Assembly: GCA_002842505.1 (NCBI GenBank)
Contig: PHDE01000007.1
Span: 1-46,947, forward strand
DNA: 46,947 bases
Reading direction: 5' to 3'
Source of the DNA: Bacteroidetes bacterium HGW-Bacteroidetes-3
Lineage (GTDB): Bacteria > Bacteroidota > Bacteroidia > Flavobacteriales > Flavobacteriaceae
This document shows, piece after piece, positions 24,075 to 31,752 of this stretch. Numbering within the stretch: position 1 is the first letter of the stretch; each line of letters starts with the position of its first letter. The notes below the pieces were generated by a model. It was not told where the DNA came from and did not search any database. It worked only from the letters and a program-made list of their open reading frames with translations. Position numbers and translations under genes: made by a program.

Positions 24075-24285
24075 CTGTTTAAATTTATTGTTTTTATTGA
24101 TTAAATATAATTCTCCTATTTCTTCAGGCAAGTTTATAATAGTTTGAGTCGTATTGCTGTTTGCCCAATTCAAAGGTTAAATTTATTGTTTTTTATTTAA
24201 TAAAATGCCCTTTAAACATTTTTACAGGTTTAAAAGGCATTTCAAAATTGGCATTTAAAAGATTAAATACCTGATTTACATTGAT

Positions 24286-25014
24286 TTATTTGGTAATTTC
24301 CAACAATTCCACTTCAAAAATTAATGGCATAAAAGGTTTAATTGGTCCGCCTTCACGAGGAAAAGCGCCATAAGCCAATTCTTGGGGAATAAAAAATTTA
24401 TATTTTGAGCCAACGCTCATTAATTGAAGACCTTCAGTCCAACCTTTAATCACTCTATTCACAAAAAACTCAGCTGGCTCTTTTCTATCCACTGAACTGT
24501 CAAAAACCGTCCCGTCAATTAATGTTCCATGATAATGAACTTTTACTTTTGAAGTCTCAAAAGGTTTCGCTCCTTTTCCTTCTTTTAACACAATATATTG
24601 CAAGCCGCTTGCAGTAACTTGAACGCCTTTGGCAGTTTTATTAGCCTCCAAAAATTTAACTCCTTCGGCTTTTACGTCAGCAAATTCAGCCTCCATTTTT
24701 TGAGTTCTTTCTTCAACTTGTTTTTTCTGGTTTTCCTCTTGCTTTTTTTGAAAGAATGTTCTTAAGATTACCGCAGTATTTTCCTCGCTGATTAAAATAT
24801 TGGTAGAATCTATTCCGTTCATAACGCCCTGAATAAAAAGATCTTTATTTATTTCAGGGAAATTGCTTTTTAATTTGGAGGCGATATCTATACCCAAGGA
24901 ATAACTTACCGTATCCACTTCCGTTTTTAATGCTTTTTGCGCTGTCCCTTTATTGTTGCAGGACATCATTGATAAAATTATTGTAAATACTGCTAAAATT
25001 TTAATTGCTTTCAT
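24286..25014 (-). CDS. FKBP-type peptidyl-prolyl cis-trans isomerase, lipoprotein
   Basis: This 242-residue lipoprotein has a signal peptide ending in MMSC. An FKBP N-terminal dimerisation domain covers about residues 33-130 ([16 protein letters not shown], then a glutamine/lysine-rich helix), and a C-terminal FKBP catalytic domain covers about 140-242 ([53 protein letters not shown]). The layout matches periplasmic FkpA / Mip-type chaperones. It overlaps gldI by 14 bases, so translation is coupled. Its likely role is folding of outer-membrane or secreted proteins, possibly of the gliding machinery. Confidence 0.93.
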   Translation of the reverse strand: MKAIKILAVFTIILSMMSCNNKGTAQKALKTEVDTVSYSLGIDIASKLKSNFPEINKDLFIQGVMNGIDSTNILISEENTAVILRTFFQKKQEENQKKQVEERTQKMEAEFADVKAEGVKFLEANKTAKGVQVTASGLQYIVLKEGKGAKPFETSKVKVHYHGTLIDGTVFDSSVDRKEPAEFFVNRVIKGWTEGLQLMSVGSKYKFFIPQELAYGAFPREGGPIKPFMPLIFEVELLEITK

Positions 25015-25546
25015 TTTTTTTATTGATTTTAATTAATTTAACTTTAAATATTACCGGTTGATTTATTTCTATTTTATTGGCGTCCCCTAAATATCCATAA
25101 ACTTTATGTGAAGGAAAAAGGAAAGTTACTATATCTCCGGCACCCATCAATTTTAATCCGTTTCGAAGACCTTCAATTATTTCTTGTTTATCTACTATAT
25201 AGGTTTGCTCCCCTACTTCTTCAGCACTATAAATTAAGTTATTGTCGATGTCGAAAACGTCGTAAATATAATAAAGCTGATCGCCAGTTTCAGGCAAATA
25301 GGAATTTATGTTTTTTTTGTTAAAAGTATACCAAAATCCGTTTGGTGAAGCTAAATATACCGTAATTGAATCTTTTTCCATAAGTGCTCTAAAAGCATTT
25401 TCTTCGGAAGCATTTATCGTTTTATTCAACATCACAGATTCCTTCAAAAAACTATGCGTTTTTCTTACAACAGGTTTGCGCGGAATTGGGTTTACACACG
25501 AAACAGCAAGCACTAATAAAATATAAATAAAATATCTATGCTTCAT
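25001..25546 (-). CDS. gldI: Gliding motility-associated peptidyl-prolyl isomerase GldI
   Basis: GldI is a Bacteroidota lipoprotein with an FKBP-like domain, needed for gliding in Flavobacterium. The 181-residue protein has a signal [17 protein letters not shown] with a lipobox (AVSC). An FKBP fold follows with a strongly diverged first strand. [46 protein letters not shown] covers the second half of the domain. It overlaps the FKBP gene downstream by 14 bases and nrnA upstream by 11 bases. I remember the gldI-next-to-DHH-phosphoesterase arrangement from related genomes. Together with the T9SS-type protease at 45186, it suggests that the organism has the gliding/type IX system. Confidence 0.9.
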   Translation of the reverse strand: MKHRYFIYILLVLAVSCVNPIPRKPVVRKTHSFLKESVMLNKTINASEENAFRALMEKDSITVYLASPNGFWYTFNKKNINSYLPETGDQLYYIYDVFDIDNNLIYSAEEVGEQTYIVDKQEIIEGLRNGLKLMGAGDIVTFLFPSHKVYGYLGDANKIEINQPVIFKVKLIKINKKNESN

Positions 25547-26567
25547 AAGAGGTCAGCAATTCGTTTTTAAACTTCGGTATGATATTTAAAAACTTTGTGA
25601 GTGTATCTTGCAGGGAAAGTTCAGATTTCCCTCCTGCAGCATTGTCGTGCCCGCCACCATTAAAATGCTTTCTGGCAAATTTATTGACTGAAAAGCTTCC
25701 TTTAGATCTGAAGGAGATTTTTATGATTTTCTGATCGGCATCTTCAATAAAAATAGCGGCAAAGATAACGTCATCAACAGACAATCCGTAATTCACGATG
25801 CCTTCAGTATCTCCTTTTTGAAAATCAAATTCATTTAATTCTGCTTGAGATAAAGTGATATATGCAGTTTTCAGCTCTTTTATAACCACCAAATTGGTTA
25901 ATGCCCTTCCTAAAAGTTGCAAACTGCCATAAGAATTGGTGTCATAAACATTATGATAAATTTTAGAATTATCCGCGCCTTTATCAATTAAATCAGCAAC
26001 AATTCTGTGTGTTTCACTTGTGGTGGAGGGAAATCGAAATGACCCTGTATCGGTCATAATTCCCGTATAAATACAAGTCGCAATCTCCTGATCTATAACT
26101 TCAACATCATTCAGCTTTTCTAAAAAATGATATACCATTTGGCAAGTTGAACATATCGAAGTATCTGAAAATAAGTATTTTGCAATATCTTCTGGCTGCT
26201 GATGGTGATCTATCATCATAAAAATACCCAAAAATTCCTTCAGTGTATTTTCCATATCATCTCCCACCCTGTTCAACGCATTAAAATCCATTAAAAAAAT
26301 AATGGAGGCTTCTTCAATAGCCTTTTTTGACTGCCTGTTTTGCATGTCAAATTTCAAGGTGTCTTTTGATCCCGGCAGCCATTTTAAAAAATTTGGATAA
26401 TCATTTGGAGAAACAACAGTTGCAGAATGTCCCTTTTTCTTCAAATAGTAACACATCGCCAAACTTGAGCCAATTGCATCCCCATCAGGGTTTTTATGTG
26501 GCACAATCACCACATTTTGAGGCGTGGAAAACAGCTCTTTTATTTCCTTAATATCACTTTTATTCAT
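25536..26567 (-). CDS. nrnA: Bifunctional oligoribonuclease / PAP phosphatase NrnA (DHH family)
   Basis: This DHH/DHHA1 phosphoesterase of 343 residues degrades nano-RNAs and dephosphorylates 3'-phosphoadenosine 5'-phosphate. The metal site is visible in VPHKNPDGDAIGSS, IFLMDFNALNRVGD, the DHH signature in MIDHHQQPED, and TGIMTDTGSFRF. The DHHA1 domain ends in FNGGGHDNAAGGK, which binds substrate. I chose the ATG at 26567 because TATATTTG sits just upstream (26575-26582, minus strand), so the longer frame starting at 26585 cannot be transcribed from it. It is the first gene of the four-gene run with gldI and the two isomerases. Confidence 0.93.
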   Translation of the reverse strand: MNKSDIKEIKELFSTPQNVVIVPHKNPDGDAIGSSLAMCYYLKKKGHSATVVSPNDYPNFLKWLPGSKDTLKFDMQNRQSKKAIEEASIIFLMDFNALNRVGDDMENTLKEFLGIFMMIDHHQQPEDIAKYLFSDTSICSTCQMVYHFLEKLNDVEVIDQEIATCIYTGIMTDTGSFRFPSTTSETHRIVADLIDKGADNSKIYHNVYDTNSYGSLQLLGRALTNLVVIKELKTAYITLSQAELNEFDFQKGDTEGIVNYGLSVDDVIFAAIFIEDADQKIIKISFRSKGSFSVNKFARKHFNGGGHDNAAGGKSELSLQDTLTKFLNIIPKFKNELLTSYEA

Positions 26568-26574
26568 AAGGGTG

Positions 26575-26582
26575 CAAATATA
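26575..26582 (-). promoter_or_regulatory. -7 box of the nrnA-gldI operon
   Basis: Minus-strand TATATTTG fits TAnnTTTG exactly, and its last base is 7 bases before the ATG at 26567. Transcription should start within a few bases of the start codon, so the mRNA may be leaderless or nearly so. Confidence 0.55.
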
Positions 26583-26901
26583 CAAATTTATACAATATTT
26601 TATTTCATTATTTTATTTCTTGAACATTGCTATATTTGACGAAATTGTACCAATGAAGATTTTAGTGTTGAGCACTTCAAGGAGGGAAGTGAATATATCT
26701 TCATTTAGTCATTCAATTAATATGTAACTAATTAATTGTCAATATATTAATATATAGAGATAAAAATATAATTTTTATGTTTATAAACCAGACGAAAGAA
26801 TATAGAAAAAAGACAAAAGACTATTGCCATAGAAATCAATTGTTTATCACATTTTCTTTTCCTTATATATTAACGTCGATTTAATATCAAAATAACACAA
26901 A
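26583..26901 (+). other. AT-rich divergent intergenic region with a -7 box and a 24-codon ORF
   Basis: This 319-base stretch separates nrnA from the PhoD-like gene. A plus-strand TATATTTG lies at 26631-26638, and an ATG at 26653 opens 24 codons (MKILVLSTSRREVN.., stop at 26725-26727). The peptide's start resembles NAD(P)H-flavin reductase N-termini, so it may be a remnant, a leader peptide or chance. The rest (26728-26901) is AT-rich and I see nothing definite in it. Confidence 0.35.
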
Positions 26902-27942
26902 ATGAATTGTTTTAAATTAACCTTACTCGTGTTTTTGCTCATTTCTTCTTGTAAAATGAATGAAAACAAAAAAATTAATTCCCCAATTTTACTGGAAACA
27001 AGCAGTGATTTCACTATTGCTTTTGGTTCATGCAACAATCAAGAGCTCCCGAATCTTATGTGGCCAGCAATTGAAAAAAACAAACCGAACGTGTGGATTT
27101 GGGGCGGTGATGTTATTTATACAGATACTTATGATATGGCGTTTATGGCAGAAAATTACCAAAAACAAAAAAACAATGCCGATTATGCCGCTTTTGCAAA
27201 AAAAGTGGAAGTGCTCGGCACTTGGGATGACCACGATTATGGTTTGAATGACGGCGGCATTGAATATATAAAAAAGGCCGAAGCGCAACAATTGTTTTTG
27301 GATTTTCTTGATGTTCCTAAAAATGATGAAAGAAGAATACAAGAGGGCGTTTATTTCTCCAAAGATTATCGCGTGAACAACAACACCATAAAAATTATTT
27401 TATTGGACACCCGCTATTTCAGAACCTCATTAACTCCCGACAACGAAACCAAAAAGCGCTATAAGCCAAATTTATACGGTGAAGGATCTATGTTGGGAAA
27501 TACACAGTGGGAATGGCTAAAAAACGAACTTCAAAATTCAAAAGCAGCTTATAATATTATTGTGAGCAGCATTCAATTTTTATCTGGAGAGCACGGATTT
27601 GAAAGCTGGGGAAATATGCCACACGAAGTTGATAAATTAATAAATCTGCTCAAATCAACCAATGCAAAAAAAACCATTATGCTGTCGGGTGACAGGCATA
27701 TTTCAGAATTTTCAAAAATTGAAATAGCCGGTTTAAGTTATCCTTTAATCGATTTTACCTCAAGCGGACTTACGCATTCCTATACCAATTTTAAAGAAGA
27801 GGCAAATAAATACAGATTGGGCAAGGTGGTTTCAGAAAAGAGTTTTGGCATTTTAAAATTTGATTTTAAAGCCAATAAAGTAACCATGGAAATTAGGGAT
27901 GAAAACAATGTAATTTATGAAACGTACACCCAAAATTACTAG
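26902..27942 (+). CDS. PhoD-like alkaline phosphatase family lipoprotein
   Basis: This 346-residue metallophosphatase is of the PhoD / alkaline phosphatase D family (phosphodiesterase/monoesterase on phospholipids, teichoic acids or nucleotides). The signal MNCFKLTLLVFLLISSC carries a lipobox, so the enzyme should be a periplasm-facing lipoprotein. Metal ligands are in FGSCNNQ, WGGDVIYTDTYD, GTWDDHDYGLND and LSGDRHISEF. It is a single gene inserted between nrnA and ndk, with AT-rich sequence on both sides and no partner. The substrate is unknown; phosphate scavenging is the likely use. Confidence 0.9.
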   Translation: MNCFKLTLLVFLLISSCKMNENKKINSPILLETSSDFTIAFGSCNNQELPNLMWPAIEKNKPNVWIWGGDVIYTDTYDMAFMAENYQKQKNNADYAAFAKKVEVLGTWDDHDYGLNDGGIEYIKKAEAQQLFLDFLDVPKNDERRIQEGVYFSKDYRVNNNTIKIILLDTRYFRTSLTPDNETKKRYKPNLYGEGSMLGNTQWEWLKNELQNSKAAYNIIVSSIQFLSGEHGFESWGNMPHEVDKLINLLKSTNAKKTIMLSGDRHISEFSKIEIAGLSYPLIDFTSSGLTHSYTNFKEEANKYRLGKVVSEKSFGILKFDFKANKVTMEIRDENNVIYETYTQNY

Positions 27943-28101
27943 GCAAACGCTAAAATTATTTCACAGAGTTACTCTAAGGCAATACAGCGTTTCACGGAGC
28001 GTTATTGAATATTTTACATTGCAGATTTTAGAATAATTATGATTTAGGTATATTTACCTGGCCAAAATTATAGGTAACACTAAACTTTATTCATAAAATA
28101 G

Positions 28102-28109
28102 TATCTTTG
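28102..28109 (+). promoter_or_regulatory. -7 box of ndk
   Basis: TATCTTTG fits TAnnTTTG, followed by CAGCG and an A-rich leader (AAAAAATTAAAG, AATTAAAA) before the ATG at 28141. No TTG at the expected -33 distance was seen. Confidence 0.55.
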
Positions 28110-28140
28110 CAGCGATTTAAAAAATTAAAGACAATTAAAA

Positions 28141-28560
28141 ATGGCAACAAACAGAACGTTTACAATGCTTAAGCCTGATTCAGTGGAAAAGGGATACATT
28201 GGAGCAATTTTAGAAAAAATTAATGCTGCAGGTTTTAGAATTGCAGCAATAAAAATGACACAAATGACAGTGGCCGATGCCGAAAAATTTTATGAAGTGC
28301 ACAGCGCACGTCCATTTTTTGGCGAATTGGTTGAATTTATGACTCGCGGACCAATTGTAGCCGCTATTTTAGAAAAAGAAAATGCTGTTGAAGATTTTCG
28401 CGTATTGATTGGCGCAACAAATCCTGTCGATGCCGCTGAAGGCACCATTCGAAAATTATACGCTTCTTCTATGGGAGAAAATGCAGTTCACGGTTCAGAC
28501 AGCGATGATAATGCGGCTATTGAAGGCGCTTTTCATTTTTCTGGCAGAGAAATATTTTAA
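28141..28560 (+). CDS. ndk: Nucleoside diphosphate kinase
   Basis: Ndk moves the gamma phosphate between nucleoside tri- and diphosphates and so balances the nucleotide pools. At 139 residues it has the standard length. It starts with [21 protein letters not shown], contains [18 protein letters not shown] and [19 protein letters not shown], and has the phosphorylated histidine H117 in NAVHGSDS. The gene is monocistronic, with its own promoter and a strong terminator. Codon choice looks like a well expressed gene. Confidence 0.97.
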   Translation: MATNRTFTMLKPDSVEKGYIGAILEKINAAGFRIAAIKMTQMTVADAEKFYEVHSARPFFGELVEFMTRGPIVAAILEKENAVEDFRVLIGATNPVDAAEGTIRKLYASSMGENAVHGSDSDDNAAIEGAFHFSGREIF

Positions 28561-28576
28561 AAAAACTATATTGTAC

Positions 28577-28596
28577 GGCCAGGTCGCGACCTGGCC
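28577..28596. repeat. Perfect 20-base GC-rich palindrome after ndk
   Basis: GGCCAGGTCG is directly followed by its exact complement CGACCTGGCC, with GTAC on the left and CTAC on the right. It stands out in this AT-rich region. It could form a cruciform or RNA hairpin, but no T-run follows, so it is not a standard terminator. The true terminator follows at 28611. Confidence 0.75.
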
Positions 28597-28610
28597 CTAC
28601 TTCTAATATT

Positions 28611-28645
28611 AAAAAAATCCATTGTTTTTAGCAATGGATTTTTTT
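28611..28645. terminator. Bidirectional terminator between ndk and the DUF721 gene
   Basis: A 14-base stem, AAAAAAATCCATTG (28611-28624) with CAATGGATTTTTTT (28632-28645), closes a 7-base loop. The A- and T-runs allow it to act for ndk and for the convergent recF-DUF721 unit, whose stop is 2 bases away. Confidence 0.92.
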
Positions 28646-28646
28646 A

Positions 28647-28943
28647 TCAGCCAAAAATTATTTTAGAAATCAACTCTTCCCCTAACTCCTCGTTCATCAT
28701 TTTGATGATTTTTTCTTTACCGTAACTCAATTCTTCACGCAAAACAGAAGATTTCAATTTCACCACCAATGTTTTTCCGTTTAATTCAACCTTGCCGGTA
28801 TAGGAAACAACGCCGTTTCCCATCAGTTTGGCCCAAGCTTCTTTTACGGATATCTGGTTCATTCCTTTGGTTAATTTATTTTCTTTGATGACCTCTTTCA
28901 TCAAATCTTCCATCGACTGAAATTCATTTAAACGTTTGGCCAT
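28647..28943 (-). CDS. DUF721 (DciA-like) domain-containing protein
   Basis: This 98-residue protein of family DUF721 has the KH-like core VKEAWAKLMGNGVVSYTGKVELNGKTLVVKLKSSVLREEL. DUF721 includes DciA, the replicative helicase loader/operator found in bacteria without DnaC or DnaI. The short Bacteroidota form here lacks the longer tail of other DciA proteins. It overlaps recF by one base and is co-transcribed with it, which supports a job at replication forks. The helicase link is family knowledge, not something the sequence proves. Confidence 0.85.
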   Translation of the reverse strand: MAKRLNEFQSMEDLMKEVIKENKLTKGMNQISVKEAWAKLMGNGVVSYTGKVELNGKTLVVKLKSSVLREELSYGKEKIIKMMNEELGEELISKIIFG

Positions 28944-30022
28944 TACAATTGAAATATTTTATACGGTTGATTTGTTTTTTTTACCACGTCTTCGGTGCGC
29001 TGTTTGTGTGTATCACTAATAAATAATTGTCCGAACTCATCATTATTCACCAAATTTATAAGTTCCTGCACTCTTAAATCATCCAATTTATCAAAAATAT
29101 CGTCCAGCAATAAAATAGGCTTGATGTTGGACTGGGATTTTATAAAATCGAATTGCGCCAGTTTTAAGGCAATCAAATAGGATTTTTGCTGACCTTGCGA
29201 TCCGAATTTTTTAATGGGATATCCATCAATTTCAAACGCCAAATCGTCCTTATGAATTCCGGCGCAAGTGTATTGAAGCACTCTGTCCCGTTCTATATTT
29301 TGTTCAAACAATTCCATAAAACTTGCTTCATCCAACTGCGTTTTATAAACCAAGTTCACTTGTTCTTTGCTTGATGAAATTGCCGCATAACGTTCCTTAA
29401 AAATGGGGATAAACGCTTTCAAAAATTCGGTTCTCTTTTTAAAAATAACGCTTCCGTAAGTTTCCAATTGTTCATTGTACACTCTTAAATTTAAGGCATC
29501 AAAAAGTCGGTTTGCCGCAAAAAATTTCAACAAAGAATTACGCTGAGCCAACACTTTGTTATATTTTATGATAGTTTGAAGGTACAATTTATCGGATTGT
29601 GAAATTACATTGTCCATAAATTTTCTGCGCGTATCGCTGCCTTCCACAATTAAATCGCTGTCGCCCGGCGAAATAATCACCAAGGGCAAATAGCCAATAT
29701 GCTCCGAAAATTTTTCATAGGCTTTGCCATTTCGTTTCACCACTTTTTTATTTCCGCGTTTTAAACTGCATACAACATTTTCAATTTTATTGCTTATTTT
29801 GTACTCCCCTTCAATCATAAAAAAATCTTCGGAATGTTTAATATTTTGCGTGGCCGCCGGATTGAAGTAACTCTTGGCAAAAGACAGGTAATAAATGGCA
29901 TCTAAAACAGTCGTTTTTCCGACTCCGTTATTACCCACAAAACAATTAATTTTTTCCTGAAAATCAAATGTTTGGGACTCGAAATTTTTAAAATTTACCA
30001 GTGTTATTTTTTGTAAATGCAT
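28943..30022 (-). CDS. recF: DNA replication and repair protein RecF
   Basis: RecF is the SMC-like ATPase that, with RecO and RecR, loads RecA on gapped DNA. The 359-residue protein starts [19 protein letters not shown] and has Walker A GNNGVGKT near residue 30. The RecF phrases [26 protein letters not shown] are present, as are the ABC signature region [20 protein letters not shown] and Walker [13 protein letters not shown]. The C-terminus ([15 protein letters not shown]) is normal. It is divergent from the TPR gene and precedes DUF721 in one unit. Confidence 0.97.
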   Translation of the reverse strand: MHLQKITLVNFKNFESQTFDFQEKINCFVGNNGVGKTTVLDAIYYLSFAKSYFNPAATQNIKHSEDFFMIEGEYKISNKIENVVCSLKRGNKKVVKRNGKAYEKFSEHIGYLPLVIISPGDSDLIVEGSDTRRKFMDNVISQSDKLYLQTIIKYNKVLAQRNSLLKFFAANRLFDALNLRVYNEQLETYGSVIFKKRTEFLKAFIPIFKERYAAISSSKEQVNLVYKTQLDEASFMELFEQNIERDRVLQYTCAGIHKDDLAFEIDGYPIKKFGSQGQQKSYLIALKLAQFDFIKSQSNIKPILLLDDIFDKLDDLRVQELINLVNNDEFGQLFISDTHKQRTEDVVKKTNQPYKIFQL

Positions 30023-30105
30023 CTATTTTTTTTGAAAGTTTAAAATTATTGAAAATAAATGAAAATTTAGACACAATTGCATTTTTACTTTCCAATTAAA
30101 AATTC

Positions 30106-30113
30106 TATTTTTG
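30106..30113 (+). promoter_or_regulatory. -7 box of the TPR-ribH unit
   Basis: TATTTTTG followed by CGCC fits TAnnTTTG, 20 bases before the ATG at 30134. The promoter lies in the divergent recF/TPR gap. Confidence 0.5.
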
Positions 30114-30133
30114 CGCCTACAAATTTCTAAGAA

Positions 30134-30898
30134 ATGGCAACATATAAAAAGACAGGAAGTAAAGCAAAAGATGCTCATAATAGCATTGAAGACAAATCAA
30201 CAACGGCTGAAGTTTTTAATACTTTAGACCAAACAGCTTCAAGATCAGAGCAATTTATCATAAAAAATCAAAATATCATTTTTATTCTTTTAGGCATTGT
30301 AGTGGCTTCAATTTTGGGCTATTTGGCTTATCAAAAATATGTAAAAGCACCTAAAGAAAAAGAAGCCGCAAATGAATTGGCATTCCCTAAAGTTTATTTT
30401 GAAAATGCCATAAACAATTCAGTGTCAGCAGATTCATTATTCACTCTTGGCCTAAATGGAGCAGACGGAAAATACGGATTTATAGATATCGCTGATGAAT
30501 ACAGCGGCACAAAAGCAGGAAATTTAGCAAACTATTACGCCGGAATTTCTTACTTAAGATTAAAAAAATACAAAGAAGCCATTGATTATTTGGAAGAATT
30601 TTCTTCAAAAGATGAATTATTGGGACCAACAGCAAAAGGAGCGATTGGTGATGCTTTTGCCGATATTAACCAACCTCAAGATGCTTTTGACTATTATGTG
30701 AAAGCGGCTGAATTAAAAGACAATAATTTTTCTACGCCATTATTCCTTTTCAAAGCAGGAAACACCGCCATGGAATTGGGGAAATTTCCAAAAGCTTTAG
30801 AATTGTTTGAAAGAATTAAAAACAATTATCCAAATGCTGATGAAGCTAAAAATATTGACATTTATATCAACAAAGCTGCCTTTGCATCAAAAAAATAA
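30134..30898 (+). CDS. Membrane-anchored tetratricopeptide repeat protein
   Basis: This 254-residue protein has a polar N-terminal tail of about 45 residues, one membrane helix (about 49-67, IIFILLGIVVASILGYLAY), and then TPR-like helical repeats in the periplasm (AGNLANYYAGISYLRLKKYKEAIDYLEEF; LGPTAKGAIGDAFADINQPQDAFDYYVKAAEL; TPLFLFKAGNTAMELGKFPKALELFERI). The plan resembles the YfgM/BamD-like accessory proteins near SecYEG, but the partner is not known. From memory it is conserved between recF and ribH in Flavobacteriia. It precedes ribH by 7 bases and must be in the same operon. Confidence 0.88.
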   Translation: MATYKKTGSKAKDAHNSIEDKSTTAEVFNTLDQTASRSEQFIIKNQNIIFILLGIVVASILGYLAYQKYVKAPKEKEAANELAFPKVYFENAINNSVSADSLFTLGLNGADGKYGFIDIADEYSGTKAGNLANYYAGISYLRLKKYKEAIDYLEEFSSKDELLGPTAKGAIGDAFADINQPQDAFDYYVKAAELKDNNFSTPLFLFKAGNTAMELGKFPKALELFERIKNNYPNADEAKNIDIYINKAAFASKK

Positions 30899-30905
30899 GC
30901 GGTAA

Positions 30906-31385
30906 ATGGCTACAACTAATTTATCCGATTACGATAAAACCAACATCCCAAACTCGAAAAACTTTCGGTTTGGGATTGTTGTTTCTGAATGGAACGCAGA
31001 CATTACCGAAAACCTATATCTGGGTGCCGAAAAAACGTTGCTAGAAAACGGAATTTCAAAAGAAAACATTTTGAGATGGAATGTTCCCGGAAGTTTTGAA
31101 CTTATTTTCGGCTGCAAACGTATGCTGGAAACCCAAAAATTAAATGCCGTAATTGCCATTGGAAATGTGATTCAGGGTGAAACAAAACATTTCGATTTTG
31201 TTTGTGAAGGCGTTACGCAAGGCATAAAAGACCTAAATATTAAATACGACATTCCTGTTATTTTTTGCGTGTTAACCGATAATACCAAACAGCAATCCAT
31301 TGACCGATCTGGCGGAAAACACGGCAACAAAGGCGTGGAATGTGCCATTGCAGCCATAAAAATGGCAGCATTAACAACGTTTTAA
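30906..31385 (+). CDS. ribH: 6,7-dimethyl-8-ribityllumazine synthase
   Basis: RibH condenses 5-amino-6-ribitylaminouracil with 3,4-dihydroxy-2-butanone 4-phosphate, the penultimate step of riboflavin synthesis. The 159-residue protein has the substrate motifs FGIVVSEWNADITENLY, WNVPGSFELIFGCKRM and AIGNVIQGETKHFDFVC with the catalytic histidine, then VLTDNTKQQSIDRSGG. The N-terminal extension of about 18 residues is normal for Bacteroidota. Other riboflavin genes are not in the window. Confidence 0.97.
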   Translation: MATTNLSDYDKTNIPNSKNFRFGIVVSEWNADITENLYLGAEKTLLENGISKENILRWNVPGSFELIFGCKRMLETQKLNAVIAIGNVIQGETKHFDFVCEGVTQGIKDLNIKYDIPVIFCVLTDNTKQQSIDRSGGKHGNKGVECAIAAIKMAALTTF

Positions 31386-31406
31386 CACCCAAATTATCCA
31401 CAAAAC

Positions 31407-31447
31407 TTGACCACCTCTTTTTAATTCAGTAATTTTGATAATTACTG
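31407..31447 (+). promoter_or_regulatory. Promoter with an overlapping palindrome upstream of the mutL unit
   Basis: TTG (31407-31409), 20 bases, then TAATTTTG (31430-31437) match TTG-N17-23-TAnnTTTG well. An 8-base inverted repeat, CAGTAATT (31427-31434) and AATTACTG (31440-31447), overlaps the -7 box. It could be a protein operator. It drives the 96-residue membrane protein and mutL. Confidence 0.6.
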
Positions 31448-31461
31448 ATTAATTTAAATTT

Positions 31462-31752
31462 ATGTTTGGTAAATTATTTAAGCCCAGCTCACATTATGTT
31501 TTTAATTATAAGCCTCGTTATTATGATGAGCGGAAAGAACGTTTGCGAAATTTAGAAAAAAAATATCACAGTCCTGACGTAAACGATCCAGAAATTTCAA
31601 AAATAAGCCTTACAAAAAATAATTTAAAAAACGATTGGGTAAAAAATAAAAGAAGCGCAACAAACAGATCTTCGAATTTACGATTGGCAGTCATCATTGC
31701 TATTTTAGTGGGAATCGCCGCTTACATTCTTGAATTACATAAATTATTTTAA
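31462..31752 (+). CDS. Small C-tail membrane protein (often labelled riboflavin synthase subunit beta)
   Basis: This 96-residue protein has a basic cytoplasmic part (NYKPRYYDERKERLRNLEKKY, then KNNLKNDWVKNKRSATNRSSN) and a single membrane helix at the C-terminus (about residues 74-93, LAVIIAILVGIAAYILEL). Database entries for such proteins are, from memory, often named riboflavin synthase subunit beta. That name most likely comes from ribH next door, since no lumazine synthase fold is present here. It overlaps mutL by one base. The function is unknown. The PRYYDER stretch is the most conserved-looking part. Confidence 0.8.
   Translation: MFGKLFKPSSHYVFNYKPRYYDERKERLRNLEKKYHSPDVNDPEISKISLTKNNLKNDWVKNKRSATNRSSNLRLAVIIAILVGIAAYILELHKLF

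Noticed and set aside
24075-24173. Longer start for the cyclophilin-FKBP lipoprotein
   Set aside because: It would place 33 polar residues ahead of a clear lipoprotein signal peptide.
27943-28080. Structured RNA after the PhoD-like gene
   Set aside because: TTTCACAGAGTTACTCTAAG and TTTCACGGAGCG look like a repeat remnant; no stable fold beyond 5 base pairs was seen.
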